From Fimbriimonadia bacterium (lineage in GTDB: Bacteria; Armatimonadota; Fimbriimonadia; Fimbriimonadales; GBS-DC): 64,000 bases of DNA. Under the pieces are notes generated by a model. It was not told where the DNA came from and did not search any database. It was given only the letters and a program-made list of their open reading frames with translations. Below are positions 9,059-17,758 of the stretch, piece by piece (the stretch's first letter is position 1; each line of letters starts with the position of its first letter). A program made the translations under genes and the position numbers. The stretch spans positions 102,330-166,329 of the forward strand of contig JAHCHP010000005.1 in the NCBI GenBank assembly GCA_026129765.1, in the 5' to 3' direction.

Positions 9059-10217
9059 GTCGTTTTGGCTGATTGCGCTCATTTTTTTGGCAGGCGCGGC
9101 TATGGTGGGAATCGCTTATAACTTAACCAAGCTAAACACACCGGAAGATACCCCCCGCTATGTGACCTACAGCCGCCATGACCGGGGCGTGAAAGCGATG
9201 ACGCGCCTGCTGGAAGCGAACGGCTACCAAGTGAAGCCCTTTAATCTAACCTTCAAATCACTGCCCGATGACGCCGATATGCTGATTGTCTTTCCCGCGA
9301 ATGTGGAAGCCCTTTTCTTCAATCGCGGTCGCTGGACAGCAGAGGACTCCGATTGGCTTTATGACTGGGTGGGCAAAGGCGGTCAACTGATGGTGTTGGA
9401 AGGGGACGAACGCTTGGATGAGTTGAACCCGGTCTATGATGTGGGGAATCCGGTGGGCGCGCGATTGACAAAACCGGGCGACTGGAAAGCGAAACCAACC
9501 TTGCCCCTGCCTTATCTGGAGGGAATCAAAGAGGTATCGGGCAAAGATGCGGGCTGGCGTCTGGAACCGCAAGGCGACTATTGGGTTCCGCTGTTGCATG
9601 ATGCGCGCGGTACGATTATCGCGCTGCGGGAATTGGAATTCGGCGTGATTATCGAGTCGATCGATGCCGACCTGTTTACGAATAAACATTTGCGTGATGC
9701 CGACAATGCGCGATTGCTGCTTGCCCTTGTTCGTGAGCAACTCGCGCCTAACAGCGTGATCTATATCGATGACGCGGGTCAGGGCGATTTGCGCGAGGAT
9801 AAAGAAGGCAACTTCTGGAGAGGCGTCGCTGCTGGCGGGAAATTGGCGTTTTTCCATCTGATGCTGCTGACGGCAGTCGTGATGTACAGCGTGGGGAAGC
9901 GGTTCGGTCTGCCTCGCCCGTCGCGAATCCGCATGCCTGCGATGGGCGAGTATATCTCCGCGATGGCGCAGTTGTATCAAAACGCGCAAGCCGCGCATGT
10001 GGCTTTGGATGTGATTGTGGATGAGGTCCGGCGCAAGCAGTGCCGCCGGGCGGGGCTGCCTGCCGGCGCGACCTTACTCCAGTTGATCCATGCGCTGCCG
10101 CCGGATTCACCGCTGCATGACACGCTGGAACGCGCCCATCGCGCGCTTCAAAACCCCAATTTAAGCGAACAGGAAGCCCTTCAGATCGCGCAGTCACTTA
10201 CTGAACTAAGGGTTTAG
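9039..10217 (+). CDS. DUF4350-domain membrane protein
   Basis: 392 residues. An N-terminal membrane anchor (FWLIALIFLAGAAMVGIAY) is followed by the DUF4350 region: YSRHDRGVKAMTRLLEANGY, then MLIVFP. This family is distantly like glutamine-amidotransferase or GldG-type folds and probably binds partners rather than catalysing. A second membrane helix near 270-290 leads to a short helical C-terminal domain. The start is supported by GGAGG five nt upstream, inside the end of the DUF4129 gene. Fused or adjacent DUF4129-DUF4350 units are common; neither MoxR nor DUF58 follows here. The molecular role is unknown. Confidence 0.88.
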   Translation: MRKRSRESFWLIALIFLAGAAMVGIAYNLTKLNTPEDTPRYVTYSRHDRGVKAMTRLLEANGYQVKPFNLTFKSLPDDADMLIVFPANVEALFFNRGRWTAEDSDWLYDWVGKGGQLMVLEGDERLDELNPVYDVGNPVGARLTKPGDWKAKPTLPLPYLEGIKEVSGKDAGWRLEPQGDYWVPLLHDARGTIIALRELEFGVIIESIDADLFTNKHLRDADNARLLLALVREQLAPNSVIYIDDAGQGDLREDKEGNFWRGVAAGGKLAFFHLMLLTAVVMYSVGKRFGLPRPSRIRMPAMGEYISAMAQLYQNAQAAHVALDVIVDEVRRKQCRRAGLPAGATLLQLIHALPPDSPLHDTLERAHRALQNPNLSEQEALQIAQSLTELRV

Positions 10218-10292
10218 ACGAGAAGTAAAGGGATCCCTCAGATATTCCGACAATAAGAGTGAGTGTTATAGGAAACAGATGAGGGACAATGC

Positions 10293-10808
10293 ATGGCTGA
10301 ACTGATCTTATTGGCGCAGGCGCTGTTGTTGCTGGCGGGTTGGATGCTCTTTTTGAAAGCGCAGACTGAACTGAAAGCGCAAGCCGCGCGGAATTCTTTG
10401 ACGGGCGAACTGGACGAGGTACGGCGCAGTATCGATGCCCTGCTCCATAAACTGGTGTCGGAGGCAGCATCGGCGGAAGCGCGCCTGCAGGCAGTGGCGC
10501 GCGAGTTGGAACTCTCTATGAAAACAGGGGTTTTAGACAGGAATCTTCTGCCGGAACCCGAACTTATCAAAGAACCTGATCAAGTAGTTTCGGAACAAGT
10601 GGCTGCGGCTGTGTCTGAAACTTTCTTGCCCGGCATAGAGTATAAACACACAGAAGAGACAAGCGCGGAACATGCTCCGATATTCGCGCTGGCTTCTCAG
10701 GGGCTGCCCGCCATCGAGATTGCTCGACAAACAGGGTATGCGCCCGGAGAAGTGGAACTTATTCTTCGACTACAAAAGAAACAAGCGATTTTAGGAGGCT
10801 CTAATTAA
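10293..10808 (+). CDS. DUF6115/DUF2802-like membrane-anchored HTH protein
   Basis: 171 residues. One N-terminal transmembrane helix (LILLAQALLLLAGWMLFL) is followed by a coiled-coil-like charged stretch, a Glu-rich linker, and a C-terminal segment reading SQGLPAIEIARQTGYAPGEV, then LILRLQKK. That tail is a helix-turn-helix-like motif of the kind found in the DUF6115 (DUF2802) family of Gram-positive and other bacteria, whose role is not established. The start has GAGGGA about 5 nt upstream. It ends directly at the following lipoprotein start, so the two are probably co-transcribed. Confidence 0.75.
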   Translation: MAELILLAQALLLLAGWMLFLKAQTELKAQAARNSLTGELDEVRRSIDALLHKLVSEAASAEARLQAVARELELSMKTGVLDRNLLPEPELIKEPDQVVSEQVAAAVSETFLPGIEYKHTEETSAEHAPIFALASQGLPAIEIARQTGYAPGEVELILRLQKKQAILGGSN

Positions 10809-11849
10809 ATGAAGAAGCATATTTTTTGGGGGTTGGCAGGGTTAACGACTCTGATTTTTTTGAATGGTTGCAGCGGGTCCTCATCCTCCAACGAAGCGGT
10901 TGCCAAAGTGGGCAACACTGTTTTAACGCGCGACGATTATCTGCGCCGAATGGAACGACTAAACACGCCGATCTCCGCCGGTGGCGGACAAATGACCTTA
11001 GTGCCTGCGGGCTATGCCGCGATGTTGCAATTGATTCGTGAACAAGTCGTGATGGACAAGGCGAAAGTCGCCGGGTTGGAACCGACCGAAGACGAAATCA
11101 TGAAAAAGATCGAGGAACTGAAAAAAGTCAACCCGCAGGTCAAAGAGCAGTTGGAGAAAAGATTGCTCACACCGGACGATCTATTCCAGCAGGTCAAAAT
11201 CGAACTCACCCAATTCAAGCTGGTTACACAAGGCGTTACCGTCACGGACCAGGATATCAAGAAGTACTACGAAGAGAATAAAAACACCACTTTCCGCAAA
11301 GCCGCTTCTGCCTACGCGCTTCTCATCAGCGTGAATAAGCCCGAAATGAAGAAGAAAATCGATGATGCGTTGAAGGGAGGCGATACCTTCGAGACGATCA
11401 TCACCCGCTACCGAACCAACCCGGAAACGGGTGTCAACGTGGGCGAGCGCGACATCCCGCTGGACCCTTCAGCGATTCAAGCCAACGATCCCAGCCAAGC
11501 AGCCGCCGTTCAACAGTTGAAGCGAGTGCAAAACTTCTTAAAGACAGCGAAGTTGAACGAAGTCACTGGCTGGCTCGATTTGGCGGGCGGCGAATCGCTC
11601 AAGTTTAAGGTCTTGACCCGCAATCAGGCGCGAGTTCAACCTTTTGAAGAGGTGAAGGAGCAGATTCGTGAGGGCTTGAAGCTGCAGAAAGGCAACGAAA
11701 AGAACAAGGACCTGGTCACCGAAATCGACAAGTCGGTGGCAGAGGCGCAGGTAGAAGTGTTGATGGAGAAATGGAAAGTTCCCTATCAAGAGTACCTGAA
11801 CAACCTCAAGGAGCGAACCGGGAAAGAAACCCAAGCCAGCGCGAAATAA
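10809..11849 (+). CDS. SurA/PrsA-like peptidyl-prolyl isomerase lipoprotein
   Basis: 346 residues with a lipoprotein signal ending in LNGC (Cys 21). The N-terminal half, beginning VAKVGNTVLTRDDYLRRMERL, is the SurA_N-type chaperone module, and a central part (around 140-230) has the rough length of a parvulin domain, although I do not see a clearly conserved parvulin active site. The family folds or escorts exported proteins, here anchored to a membrane by its lipid. Start supported by AGGAGG with a 10-nt spacer located inside the preceding gene's end. The gene is 3 nt from mazG. Confidence 0.82.
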   Translation: MKKHIFWGLAGLTTLIFLNGCSGSSSSNEAVAKVGNTVLTRDDYLRRMERLNTPISAGGGQMTLVPAGYAAMLQLIREQVVMDKAKVAGLEPTEDEIMKKIEELKKVNPQVKEQLEKRLLTPDDLFQQVKIELTQFKLVTQGVTVTDQDIKKYYEENKNTTFRKAASAYALLISVNKPEMKKKIDDALKGGDTFETIITRYRTNPETGVNVGERDIPLDPSAIQANDPSQAAAVQQLKRVQNFLKTAKLNEVTGWLDLAGGESLKFKVLTRNQARVQPFEEVKEQIREGLKLQKGNEKNKDLVTEIDKSVAEAQVEVLMEKWKVPYQEYLNNLKERTGKETQASAK

Positions 11850-11852
11850 TCG

Positions 11853-13319
11853 ATGATTTATCTGGTTGGTTTAGGTCCCGGCGGGGTCCGGGAAATGAGC
11901 GCAGACGCGCTGGGTGCCTTACGCCGCGCCCAGCGCGTCTATTTAAGAACCGGTCATCATCCATCGGTCGCGTCGCTTCGGGTGGCGGGTATCCAGTTTG
12001 AGACGCTCGATGCGCTGCAAGAATCGATGGCATCCCAGCGCGAACGCGCGCAAACGGTCGCGGAACTCATTTTGGAAGCCGCGCAAACCTATGCCCCCGT
12101 CGCCTATGCCGTTCCGGGTCATCCCTTGTTTAGCGAGGAGTCGGTCAAACTCATTTTGGAACGCGCCCACACACATAGTATTCCCGTCCGGCTGGTCCCC
12201 AGCCGCAGTTTTCTGGAGCCGGTCTTGGAAGCCATCGGGCGGGTTCTTAGCGACAGCCTGCAGTTGATTGATGCCGCTTCGCTGCCGCATGTTCAGCCCG
12301 ATTTCCGAATTCCCCAGATTTATCATCACTTGGAGGACCATGCGTTGGCGTCGCAAGTTCAAAGAACGCTTCTACAGGCTTATCCGGCAGAGACCGAAGT
12401 GATTCTGGTGCGGGCGGCGGGAGTGGAAGGCGAAACGGAAACGCTTAGTGTCGCGCTCGGCGATCTGCTGTCTCTCACTTTTGACCCACTGACCAGCCTG
12501 TTCGTCCCCTCCTTATCGGAAGTCTCTTCCGAACCGCAATCCCCTATCGAGCGGCTGACCCATATTGTGGCTGCGTTGCGCGGGCCGGGCGGGTGTCCAT
12601 GGGATATTGAGCAGACCCATCAGAGTATCAAGCCTCATCTGATTGAAGAAGCCTATGAAACTTTAGACGCGATTGACAGCGGCGACCCTCAAAAATTGCG
12701 TGAAGAGCTGGGCGATGTGCTGCTTCAGGTGGTGATGCATGCGCAGTTCGCGCGCGAGGCTGGACAGTTCGATTTGGACGATATTATCACGCGCCTCTGC
12801 GATAAACTGGTTTACCGGCACCCCCATGTGTTTGGCGACACCCATGCAAAAACGGCTGAAGAGGTGTTAAAGAACTGGGACGCGCTGAAAGCGAAAGAGC
12901 GCGACGGCAGCCATCACTCGATTTTGGCAGGCATTCCCCGCAGCCTGCCCGCCCTGCAACGCGCCCAAACCGTTTCCAAGCGCGCGGCGCGCGCCGGATT
13001 CGAATGGGACACGATAGAAGGCGTGTTAGAAAAATTATCTGAAGAGGAAGCCGAACTGCGCGCCGCCATTGCCTCGCAAGACCATGCTCGCATTGAAGCG
13101 GAAATCGGAGACATGCTCTTCACCCTTGTCAATGTGGCGCGGCATGCGCGGGTCAACTCCGAAGAGAGCCTGCGCGTCATGGTGAACCGTTTCATCGCCC
13201 GCTTCCGGCATATGGAAGAGAACGCTCAACGCCAGCAGCGCGCGCTCGATTCGCTCTCGGCAGATGAGTGGGAAACGCTATGGCAACAAGCCAAACAACA
13301 GTTGAAAGATTATGAATGA
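11853..13319 (+). CDS. mazG: Tetrapyrrole methylase-like/MazG fusion (YabN-type nucleotide pyrophosphohydrolase)
   Basis: 488 residues. The first 220 are a tetrapyrrole (SAM-dependent) methylase-like domain opening MIYLVGLGPGGVREMSADAL. The remainder is a MazG domain with two helical halves: GGCPWDIEQTHQSI, EEAYETLDAI and EELGDVLLQVV in the first, and EEEAELRAAI with EIGDMLFTLVN in the second. The EExxE and ExxD metal ligands are present in both. MazG hydrolyses NTPs to NMP and pyrophosphate, cleaning the nucleotide pool. This is the Bacillus YabN architecture. It overlaps the SIS-domain gene by 8 nt. Confidence 0.93.
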   Translation: MIYLVGLGPGGVREMSADALGALRRAQRVYLRTGHHPSVASLRVAGIQFETLDALQESMASQRERAQTVAELILEAAQTYAPVAYAVPGHPLFSEESVKLILERAHTHSIPVRLVPSRSFLEPVLEAIGRVLSDSLQLIDAASLPHVQPDFRIPQIYHHLEDHALASQVQRTLLQAYPAETEVILVRAAGVEGETETLSVALGDLLSLTFDPLTSLFVPSLSEVSSEPQSPIERLTHIVAALRGPGGCPWDIEQTHQSIKPHLIEEAYETLDAIDSGDPQKLREELGDVLLQVVMHAQFAREAGQFDLDDIITRLCDKLVYRHPHVFGDTHAKTAEEVLKNWDALKAKERDGSHHSILAGIPRSLPALQRAQTVSKRAARAGFEWDTIEGVLEKLSEEEAELRAAIASQDHARIEAEIGDMLFTLVNVARHARVNSEESLRVMVNRFIARFRHMEENAQRQQRALDSLSADEWETLWQQAKQQLKDYE

Positions 13320-14355
13320 ACATTGGATGTTGACGGAGATTCGCGAGCAGCCGGAAGTGGCAGCGCGCATTGCTGAGAAGGAGTGGGAGCCGATTTGCGC
13401 GGTGGCAGAGGTCATTCGCCGGGAGAACCTGCGCTATGTAATGTGGGCAGCGCGCGGAACCTCGGACAATGCCGCGAAGTATGGCAAGTACCTGTTTGAG
13501 GTTCAAAACGGATTGCCGTGCGGGTTGGCTGCGCCCTCCGTGGTAACCTTGTACCGCTCCGAACTGAATTTGAAGGGCAGTTTAGTGGTGGGCATTTCGC
13601 AGTCGGGCGAAGCGCCCGATGTGATTGAATATGTGACTCACGCCAAAAGCGCGGGCGCGGTGACGGTTTCCATCACGAACAATCCCCTTTCGCCCCTGGC
13701 GCAGGCGAGCGATTTCCCCCTCGCGATTCACGCCGGTCCCGAACGCAGCGTCGCGGCAACCAAAACCTATACTGGCACGCTGATGTCGCTTTACTTGCTC
13801 TCTTGCGCGCTGAAGTCCTTTGAAAAGCCGCAGGCAGAGATTGAGGCATTGGTTCAAGCAATGCAAAGCGCGCTGACGCTGGAAACGACCATCCGGCAAA
13901 GCGTCGACCGTTACCGCTATATCCGGGAGTGTGTCTCGCTGGCGCGGGGCATCAATCAAGCCACTGCCGAAGAGGTGGGGCTGAAATTTATAGAGACGTG
14001 CTATGTGATGGCGAAATCTTACTCCGTTGCCGATTTTATGCACGGTCCCTTTGCGCTGGTGGAGCCAGGTTTCCCCTGCTTTTTGTTCGCGCCGGATGGA
14101 GCCACCCTGCCGACCGTTCTGGAGGCTGCCGCAAAACTGAAAGAGGGCGGAGCCGAAACGATTATCTTCGCTCGCGATGAGCAGCTTCTGTCTTTGGCGC
14201 GCGCGCCCATCCCGGTCCCTGTTATGGTGGAAGAGATGGTTTCGCCGTTAGTCTATGTGCTTTTGGGACAGATGTTCGCGTTCTATCTTGCATTGGCGCG
14301 GGACCTGAACCCCGATCAGCCGCGCGGGCTGCAGAAGGTGACAAAAACCCGCTAA
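13312..14355 (+). CDS. SIS-domain sugar-phosphate isomerase/deaminase (GlmS C-terminal/NagB-II type)
   Basis: 347 residues with two SIS domains and no glutaminase domain. Features: ARGTSDNAAKYGKYLFE at 45-61, VVGISQSGEAPDV, ERSVAATKTYTGTL, and a C-terminal segment close to the GlmS isomerase end (AFYLALARDLNPDQPRGLQKV, then TKTR). Related proteins are glucosamine-6-phosphate deaminase/isomerases of the NagB-II/AgaS group, using amino sugar phosphates. Lack of the N-terminal Cys glutaminase argues against true GlmS. It lies between mazG (8-nt overlap) and panC (6-nt gap). Confidence 0.88.
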   Translation: MNEHWMLTEIREQPEVAARIAEKEWEPICAVAEVIRRENLRYVMWAARGTSDNAAKYGKYLFEVQNGLPCGLAAPSVVTLYRSELNLKGSLVVGISQSGEAPDVIEYVTHAKSAGAVTVSITNNPLSPLAQASDFPLAIHAGPERSVAATKTYTGTLMSLYLLSCALKSFEKPQAEIEALVQAMQSALTLETTIRQSVDRYRYIRECVSLARGINQATAEEVGLKFIETCYVMAKSYSVADFMHGPFALVEPGFPCFLFAPDGATLPTVLEAAAKLKEGGAETIIFARDEQLLSLARAPIPVPVMVEEMVSPLVYVLLGQMFAFYLALARDLNPDQPRGLQKVTKTR

Positions 14356-14361
14356 CTCTCG

Positions 14362-15210
14362 ATGAAAACCTTAACCACGATTGCGGAAGTTCGGCACTGG
14401 ACGCAGGCGCAGCGCAAAGCGGGCAAAGCCGTCCACTTTGTGCCAACCATGGGCTATTTTCATGAGGGTCATTTGAATTTGATGCGCCAAGCGAAAGCGG
14501 ATGGCGGCGCGGTGATCGTCAGCTTGTTCGTGAACCCGACCCAATTCGCCCCTCACGAAGACCTCGCGAAGTATCCCCGCGATTTCGAGCGCGACTTTGC
14601 GATGGCGGAGTCGGTTGGGGTGGATGCGCTGTTCATGCCAGAACCTCAAGAAATCTACCCGCCCGACTTCCAGACCAAAATAGAGGTGACCCGTTTGTCA
14701 CAGCCGCTGTGCGGTGTTTCGCGCCCACATCATTTCGGAGGGGTAGCGGTAGTGGTGCTGAAACTGTTTCATATTGTGGAACCGGACCGCGCCTACTTCG
14801 GCGAGAAAGATTACCAGCAAATGAGACTCATCCAGCAGATGGTTCGCGATTTGAATCTGCGCGTGGAGATCGTTCCCTGCCCCATCACGCGGGAACCGGA
14901 CGGGCTGGCGATGTCTTCACGCAATGTCTACTTGTCGCCGGAGCAGCGCCAAGCAGCGCTGTCGCTGAATCGCGCGCTGCAGTGGGCGCAATCGCAAGTG
15001 GAATCGGGCGAACGCGATCTGGCTCAGATTCAGGCAGGCGCGCGCGCCATAATCGAGGCGGAACCGTTGACGCGCCTCGATTACGTTGAGGTCGTCCATG
15101 CGGACACATTAGAGCCGATAGCAGAACTTCATGACCGCGCCCTGCTCGCGTTGGCGGTCTATTTTGGGCAGACGCGATTGATTGACAATCGTGTTTTGTC
15201 GGTCGACTAA
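14362..15210 (+). CDS. panC: Pantothenate synthetase
   Basis: 282 residues, the usual length. It ligates pantoate and beta-alanine with ATP. Visible signatures: PTMGYFHEGHLNLMRQA (the HIGH-like nucleotidyl-transferase motif), SLFVNPTQFAPHEDL, VEPDRAYFGEKDYQQ and the KMSKS-like DGLAMSSRNVYL. No other pantothenate gene is adjacent. Its TAA at 15208-15210 overlaps the reverse-strand TAG of the oxygenase gene, so the two convergent genes share stop-codon bases and there is no room for a terminator between them. Confidence 0.96.
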   Translation: MKTLTTIAEVRHWTQAQRKAGKAVHFVPTMGYFHEGHLNLMRQAKADGGAVIVSLFVNPTQFAPHEDLAKYPRDFERDFAMAESVGVDALFMPEPQEIYPPDFQTKIEVTRLSQPLCGVSRPHHFGGVAVVVLKLFHIVEPDRAYFGEKDYQQMRLIQQMVRDLNLRVEIVPCPITREPDGLAMSSRNVYLSPEQRQAALSLNRALQWAQSQVESGERDLAQIQAGARAIIEAEPLTRLDYVEVVHADTLEPIAELHDRALLALAVYFGQTRLIDNRVLSVD

Positions 15211-16040
15211 CAAAACGGGTTGGCTTGCTGGCGCGCCCGGTGCAGAATCGGGAAGTAGGGTCCCAGAAACGCATCGCCATCCTGTCCGCTGAGAAGTTTC
15301 ACATTCATATGTCCGTCCGCAGGTGAACCTGCCCGGTAGCGCGATCCGTCCGGCATCAGGTGAATCGCGATAGAGCGGCGGGGTCTGCCGCTGGTGTTGG
15401 TTCCGCTGCCATGAAGCGTCAAACAATGATGAAAGCTGACCGCGCCTGCGGGCATTTCGCACTTGGCTGTTTCAAAGGGTTTGCCGCTCGCTTTCACGAT
15501 TTTCTCTTGCAGGCTTTGCAGGTCTTGCTCAAAGAAATCGCCTTCCGGCAACAATCCCCACTCATGGCTGCCGGGAACCACCTTCATACAGCCGATTTCT
15601 TCGGTAATATCATCAAAAGCGACCCATGCGGTCAGCAAATTGGGCGGTGTGACGCATTGCCAATAATGGTAATCTTGGTGCCATCCCACATTGACCGCGC
15701 CGCCGCTTTGCGAGGGCTTATAGAGCATTTGGTCATGCCAAAGCCGGATGCCTTCCACGCCTGCCAATTGGGCAGCGATTTCTCCAATCACCGGACTTAG
15801 CACCAGCTTCGCGATGACGCTGTCGCACCAGTAGCTGTTATCGATTTTGATGAGCCGGTCGATGGGCGCGCCGGGATCGATATTGCGCGCCCATGGGGGG
15901 CGTTTCGTTTCGTAATCGCCCTGGATAATGCGGTCCATATGCTCCCGGAAGAGGGTCAGTTCTTCCTCGCCAAAAAGTGTCGGGGCAATCCAATAGCCGT
16001 TCTGTTGATAAAATTGCACATCCTGTTTATCGAGTGTCAT
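15207..16040 (-). CDS. Phytanoyl-CoA dioxygenase (PhyH) family Fe(II)/2-oxoglutarate oxygenase
   Basis: 277 residues from an ATG at 16038-16040 preceded by AAGGAG with a 6-7-nt spacer; a longer reading from 16070 would only add a charged stub. The iron-binding facial triad is visible as WHQDYHYWQ (H-x-D) and a distal His in LTLHGSGTNTSGRPRRSIAIH, where the Arg contacts 2-oxoglutarate. Family members hydroxylate small acyl or natural-product substrates. The substrate cannot be inferred. Convergent with panC, and head-to-tail with folP on the same strand. Confidence 0.9.
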   Translation of the reverse strand: MTLDKQDVQFYQQNGYWIAPTLFGEEELTLFREHMDRIIQGDYETKRPPWARNIDPGAPIDRLIKIDNSYWCDSVIAKLVLSPVIGEIAAQLAGVEGIRLWHDQMLYKPSQSGGAVNVGWHQDYHYWQCVTPPNLLTAWVAFDDITEEIGCMKVVPGSHEWGLLPEGDFFEQDLQSLQEKIVKASGKPFETAKCEMPAGAVSFHHCLTLHGSGTNTSGRPRRSIAIHLMPDGSRYRAGSPADGHMNVKLLSGQDGDAFLGPYFPILHRARQQANPFC

Positions 16041-16066
16041 TCGGTTCTCCTTGTTTCTTCGATCCT

Positions 16067-16915
16067 TCAAACTCCCCGCACAATCGCGTCGGCGATTCGA
16101 GCAGTTCTGACGGAGGCTTGCACATCATGCGCGCGGACAATATCCACGCCTTGCGCGATGGCTAATGCGAGGGTCGCCAATGCGCCTTCCAAACGCTCTT
16201 CCGGGGGCAAATCGCCCAGCAACCTCCCGATGAACGATTTTCGGGACGCGCCAATCATCACCCGGAAACCCGTTTCACAAAAAAGACGCAGGTTTCGCAA
16301 CAGTTCCAAGTTATGTTCCAAGGTTTTGCCGAAACCGATGCCGGGGTCCAGCCAGATTTTATGACGAGGGACCCCTGCCTCCATTGCTTGATCGGCTTGT
16401 TGGAGAAGATGGTCTAACACCTCGCGGGTCACATTCGCATAGGTGGGATTCTTCTGCATCGTTCTCGGTTCGCCCTGCATATGCATCAAAATCACATAAG
16501 CCCCCGCTTCCGCCACCACTTGGCACATGGCGGAGTCTGCCCTCATCGCGCTGATGTCGTTCACGATATGCGCGCCCGCCCGCAATGCTTGACGCGCCAC
16601 TTCGGCTTTGTAGGTATCAATGGAAATCAGCGTGTCGACCTGTTGGGAGAGGGTTTCAATCACGGGAATCACACGGCGCAGTTCTTCTTCTAAGGGAACG
16701 GGGTCTGCGCCAGGACGCGACGATTCGCCGCCAATATCGAGGATATCCGCGCCTTCAGAAATCATACGCTCGGCTTGACGCAGGGCATCTGAAGGCGTGA
16801 AGAACCGACCACCGTCATAGAAGCTGTCCGGCGTGACATTCAGCACCCCCGCAATCAGCGTTCGCTTGCCCCAGAGGGCTTGAAGCCTTTGTTCGGCGTC
16901 AGTTGGGCTGAACAT
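16067..16915 (-). CDS. folP: Dihydropteroate synthase
   Basis: 282 residues, normal length. The enzyme joins p-aminobenzoate and a pterin diphosphate in folate synthesis. Signatures: IAGVLNVTPDSFYDGGRFF, GADILDIGGESSRPGADPV, SIDTYKAEVARQALRAG and a C-terminal LDPGIGFGKTLEHN. Its TIM-barrel motifs are complete. The upstream TPR gene overlaps its start by 17 nt, so FolP is translated from a message containing that gene. Confidence 0.96.
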   Translation of the reverse strand: MFSPTDAEQRLQALWGKRTLIAGVLNVTPDSFYDGGRFFTPSDALRQAERMISEGADILDIGGESSRPGADPVPLEEELRRVIPVIETLSQQVDTLISIDTYKAEVARQALRAGAHIVNDISAMRADSAMCQVVAEAGAYVILMHMQGEPRTMQKNPTYANVTREVLDHLLQQADQAMEAGVPRHKIWLDPGIGFGKTLEHNLELLRNLRLFCETGFRVMIGASRKSFIGRLLGDLPPEERLEGALATLALAIAQGVDIVRAHDVQASVRTARIADAIVRGV

Positions 16916-17651
16916 AGCCTTGCTGACACGGGGGCAAAGGGAGCGATCTCAAGTTGACCATCTCCAGAAGATCTTTCCCCGCCTCACTCAGCCGGAACCC
17001 GCGCTCTTCCACCGCCCAACGTCGGTCTCGCGAGAACTGAACGCGGAACAACGGATTTTCCATCAGCATCGTCAAAATCAGTTCCATCTGCCAGCGGTCG
17101 AGCATCGCCACTTCGCTTTGCGCCATAAATCGCAGTTCTATCGAGGCATCCGAGTTCATCACGGTTTCGAAATCATCGGCGGAATCGAAGAAAAGCCCGA
17201 GCTGTTGCAGAACTTCTGCGCGCTGCAGACGGTATTCGGAACATAAGGGGTTGATTTTGATTAGGCGGTTCAGCACGCGCAGCGCGCTGGGAAACTCGGA
17301 ACGCTGCCAATAGGCGCGCGCCAGGTTTTCCATGGCGGTCAGGTCCTCCGGGTTTTCCTCCCACCACTCCAAACTCTCTTGCAGCGCGTCTTCCAGTTGC
17401 CCGCTCTCCATCAAGATTTCCACCAGCATCTCCCGGTAGGGAACCGGGTCCGGCGCCAGACGGACGGCTTGACGGGCGGCTGCAATCGCTTGGTTCCAAC
17501 GGCTTTGCAGGCGATGCAGTTCAGCGAGACGCGCATAGCAGAGCAGCGGATTCATCCCTTTACGTAGGGCGCGCTTTAACGCGCGAACCGCTTGAGGCAA
17601 ATTCCCCAGACGAACACACTCCTCTGCAATCTCAAATTCAGTCACTTTCAT
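16899..17651 (-). CDS. Tetratricopeptide-repeat protein
   Basis: About 250 residues of helical repeats, with tandem TPR units between roughly residues 5 and 175 (for example RLGNLPQAVRALKRALRKG, RWNQAIAAARQAVRLAPD, LEDALQESLEWWEENPED). The C-terminal 75 residues are charged and non-repetitive. I favour the ATG at 17649-17651, which has GGAG 10 nt upstream; an in-frame TTG at 17720 would extend it by 23 residues without an obvious ribosome site. No signal peptide. It probably acts as a cytoplasmic scaffold; no partner is apparent. Overlaps folP by 17 nt. Confidence 0.78.
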   Translation of the reverse strand: MKVTEFEIAEECVRLGNLPQAVRALKRALRKGMNPLLCYARLAELHRLQSRWNQAIAAARQAVRLAPDPVPYREMLVEILMESGQLEDALQESLEWWEENPEDLTAMENLARAYWQRSEFPSALRVLNRLIKINPLCSEYRLQRAEVLQQLGLFFDSADDFETVMNSDASIELRFMAQSEVAMLDRWQMELILTMLMENPLFRVQFSRDRRWAVEERGFRLSEAGKDLLEMVNLRSLPLPPCQQGYVQPN

Positions 17652-17758
17652 TTGGGACCGTCTCCATTCCATAAGCGCATATAGCAGATCAATTTTAGGC
17701 TCTTTCGAATTCGATGACAATATTATCCACTATCTGACGCGCTGAGTCAATCGGCAAT

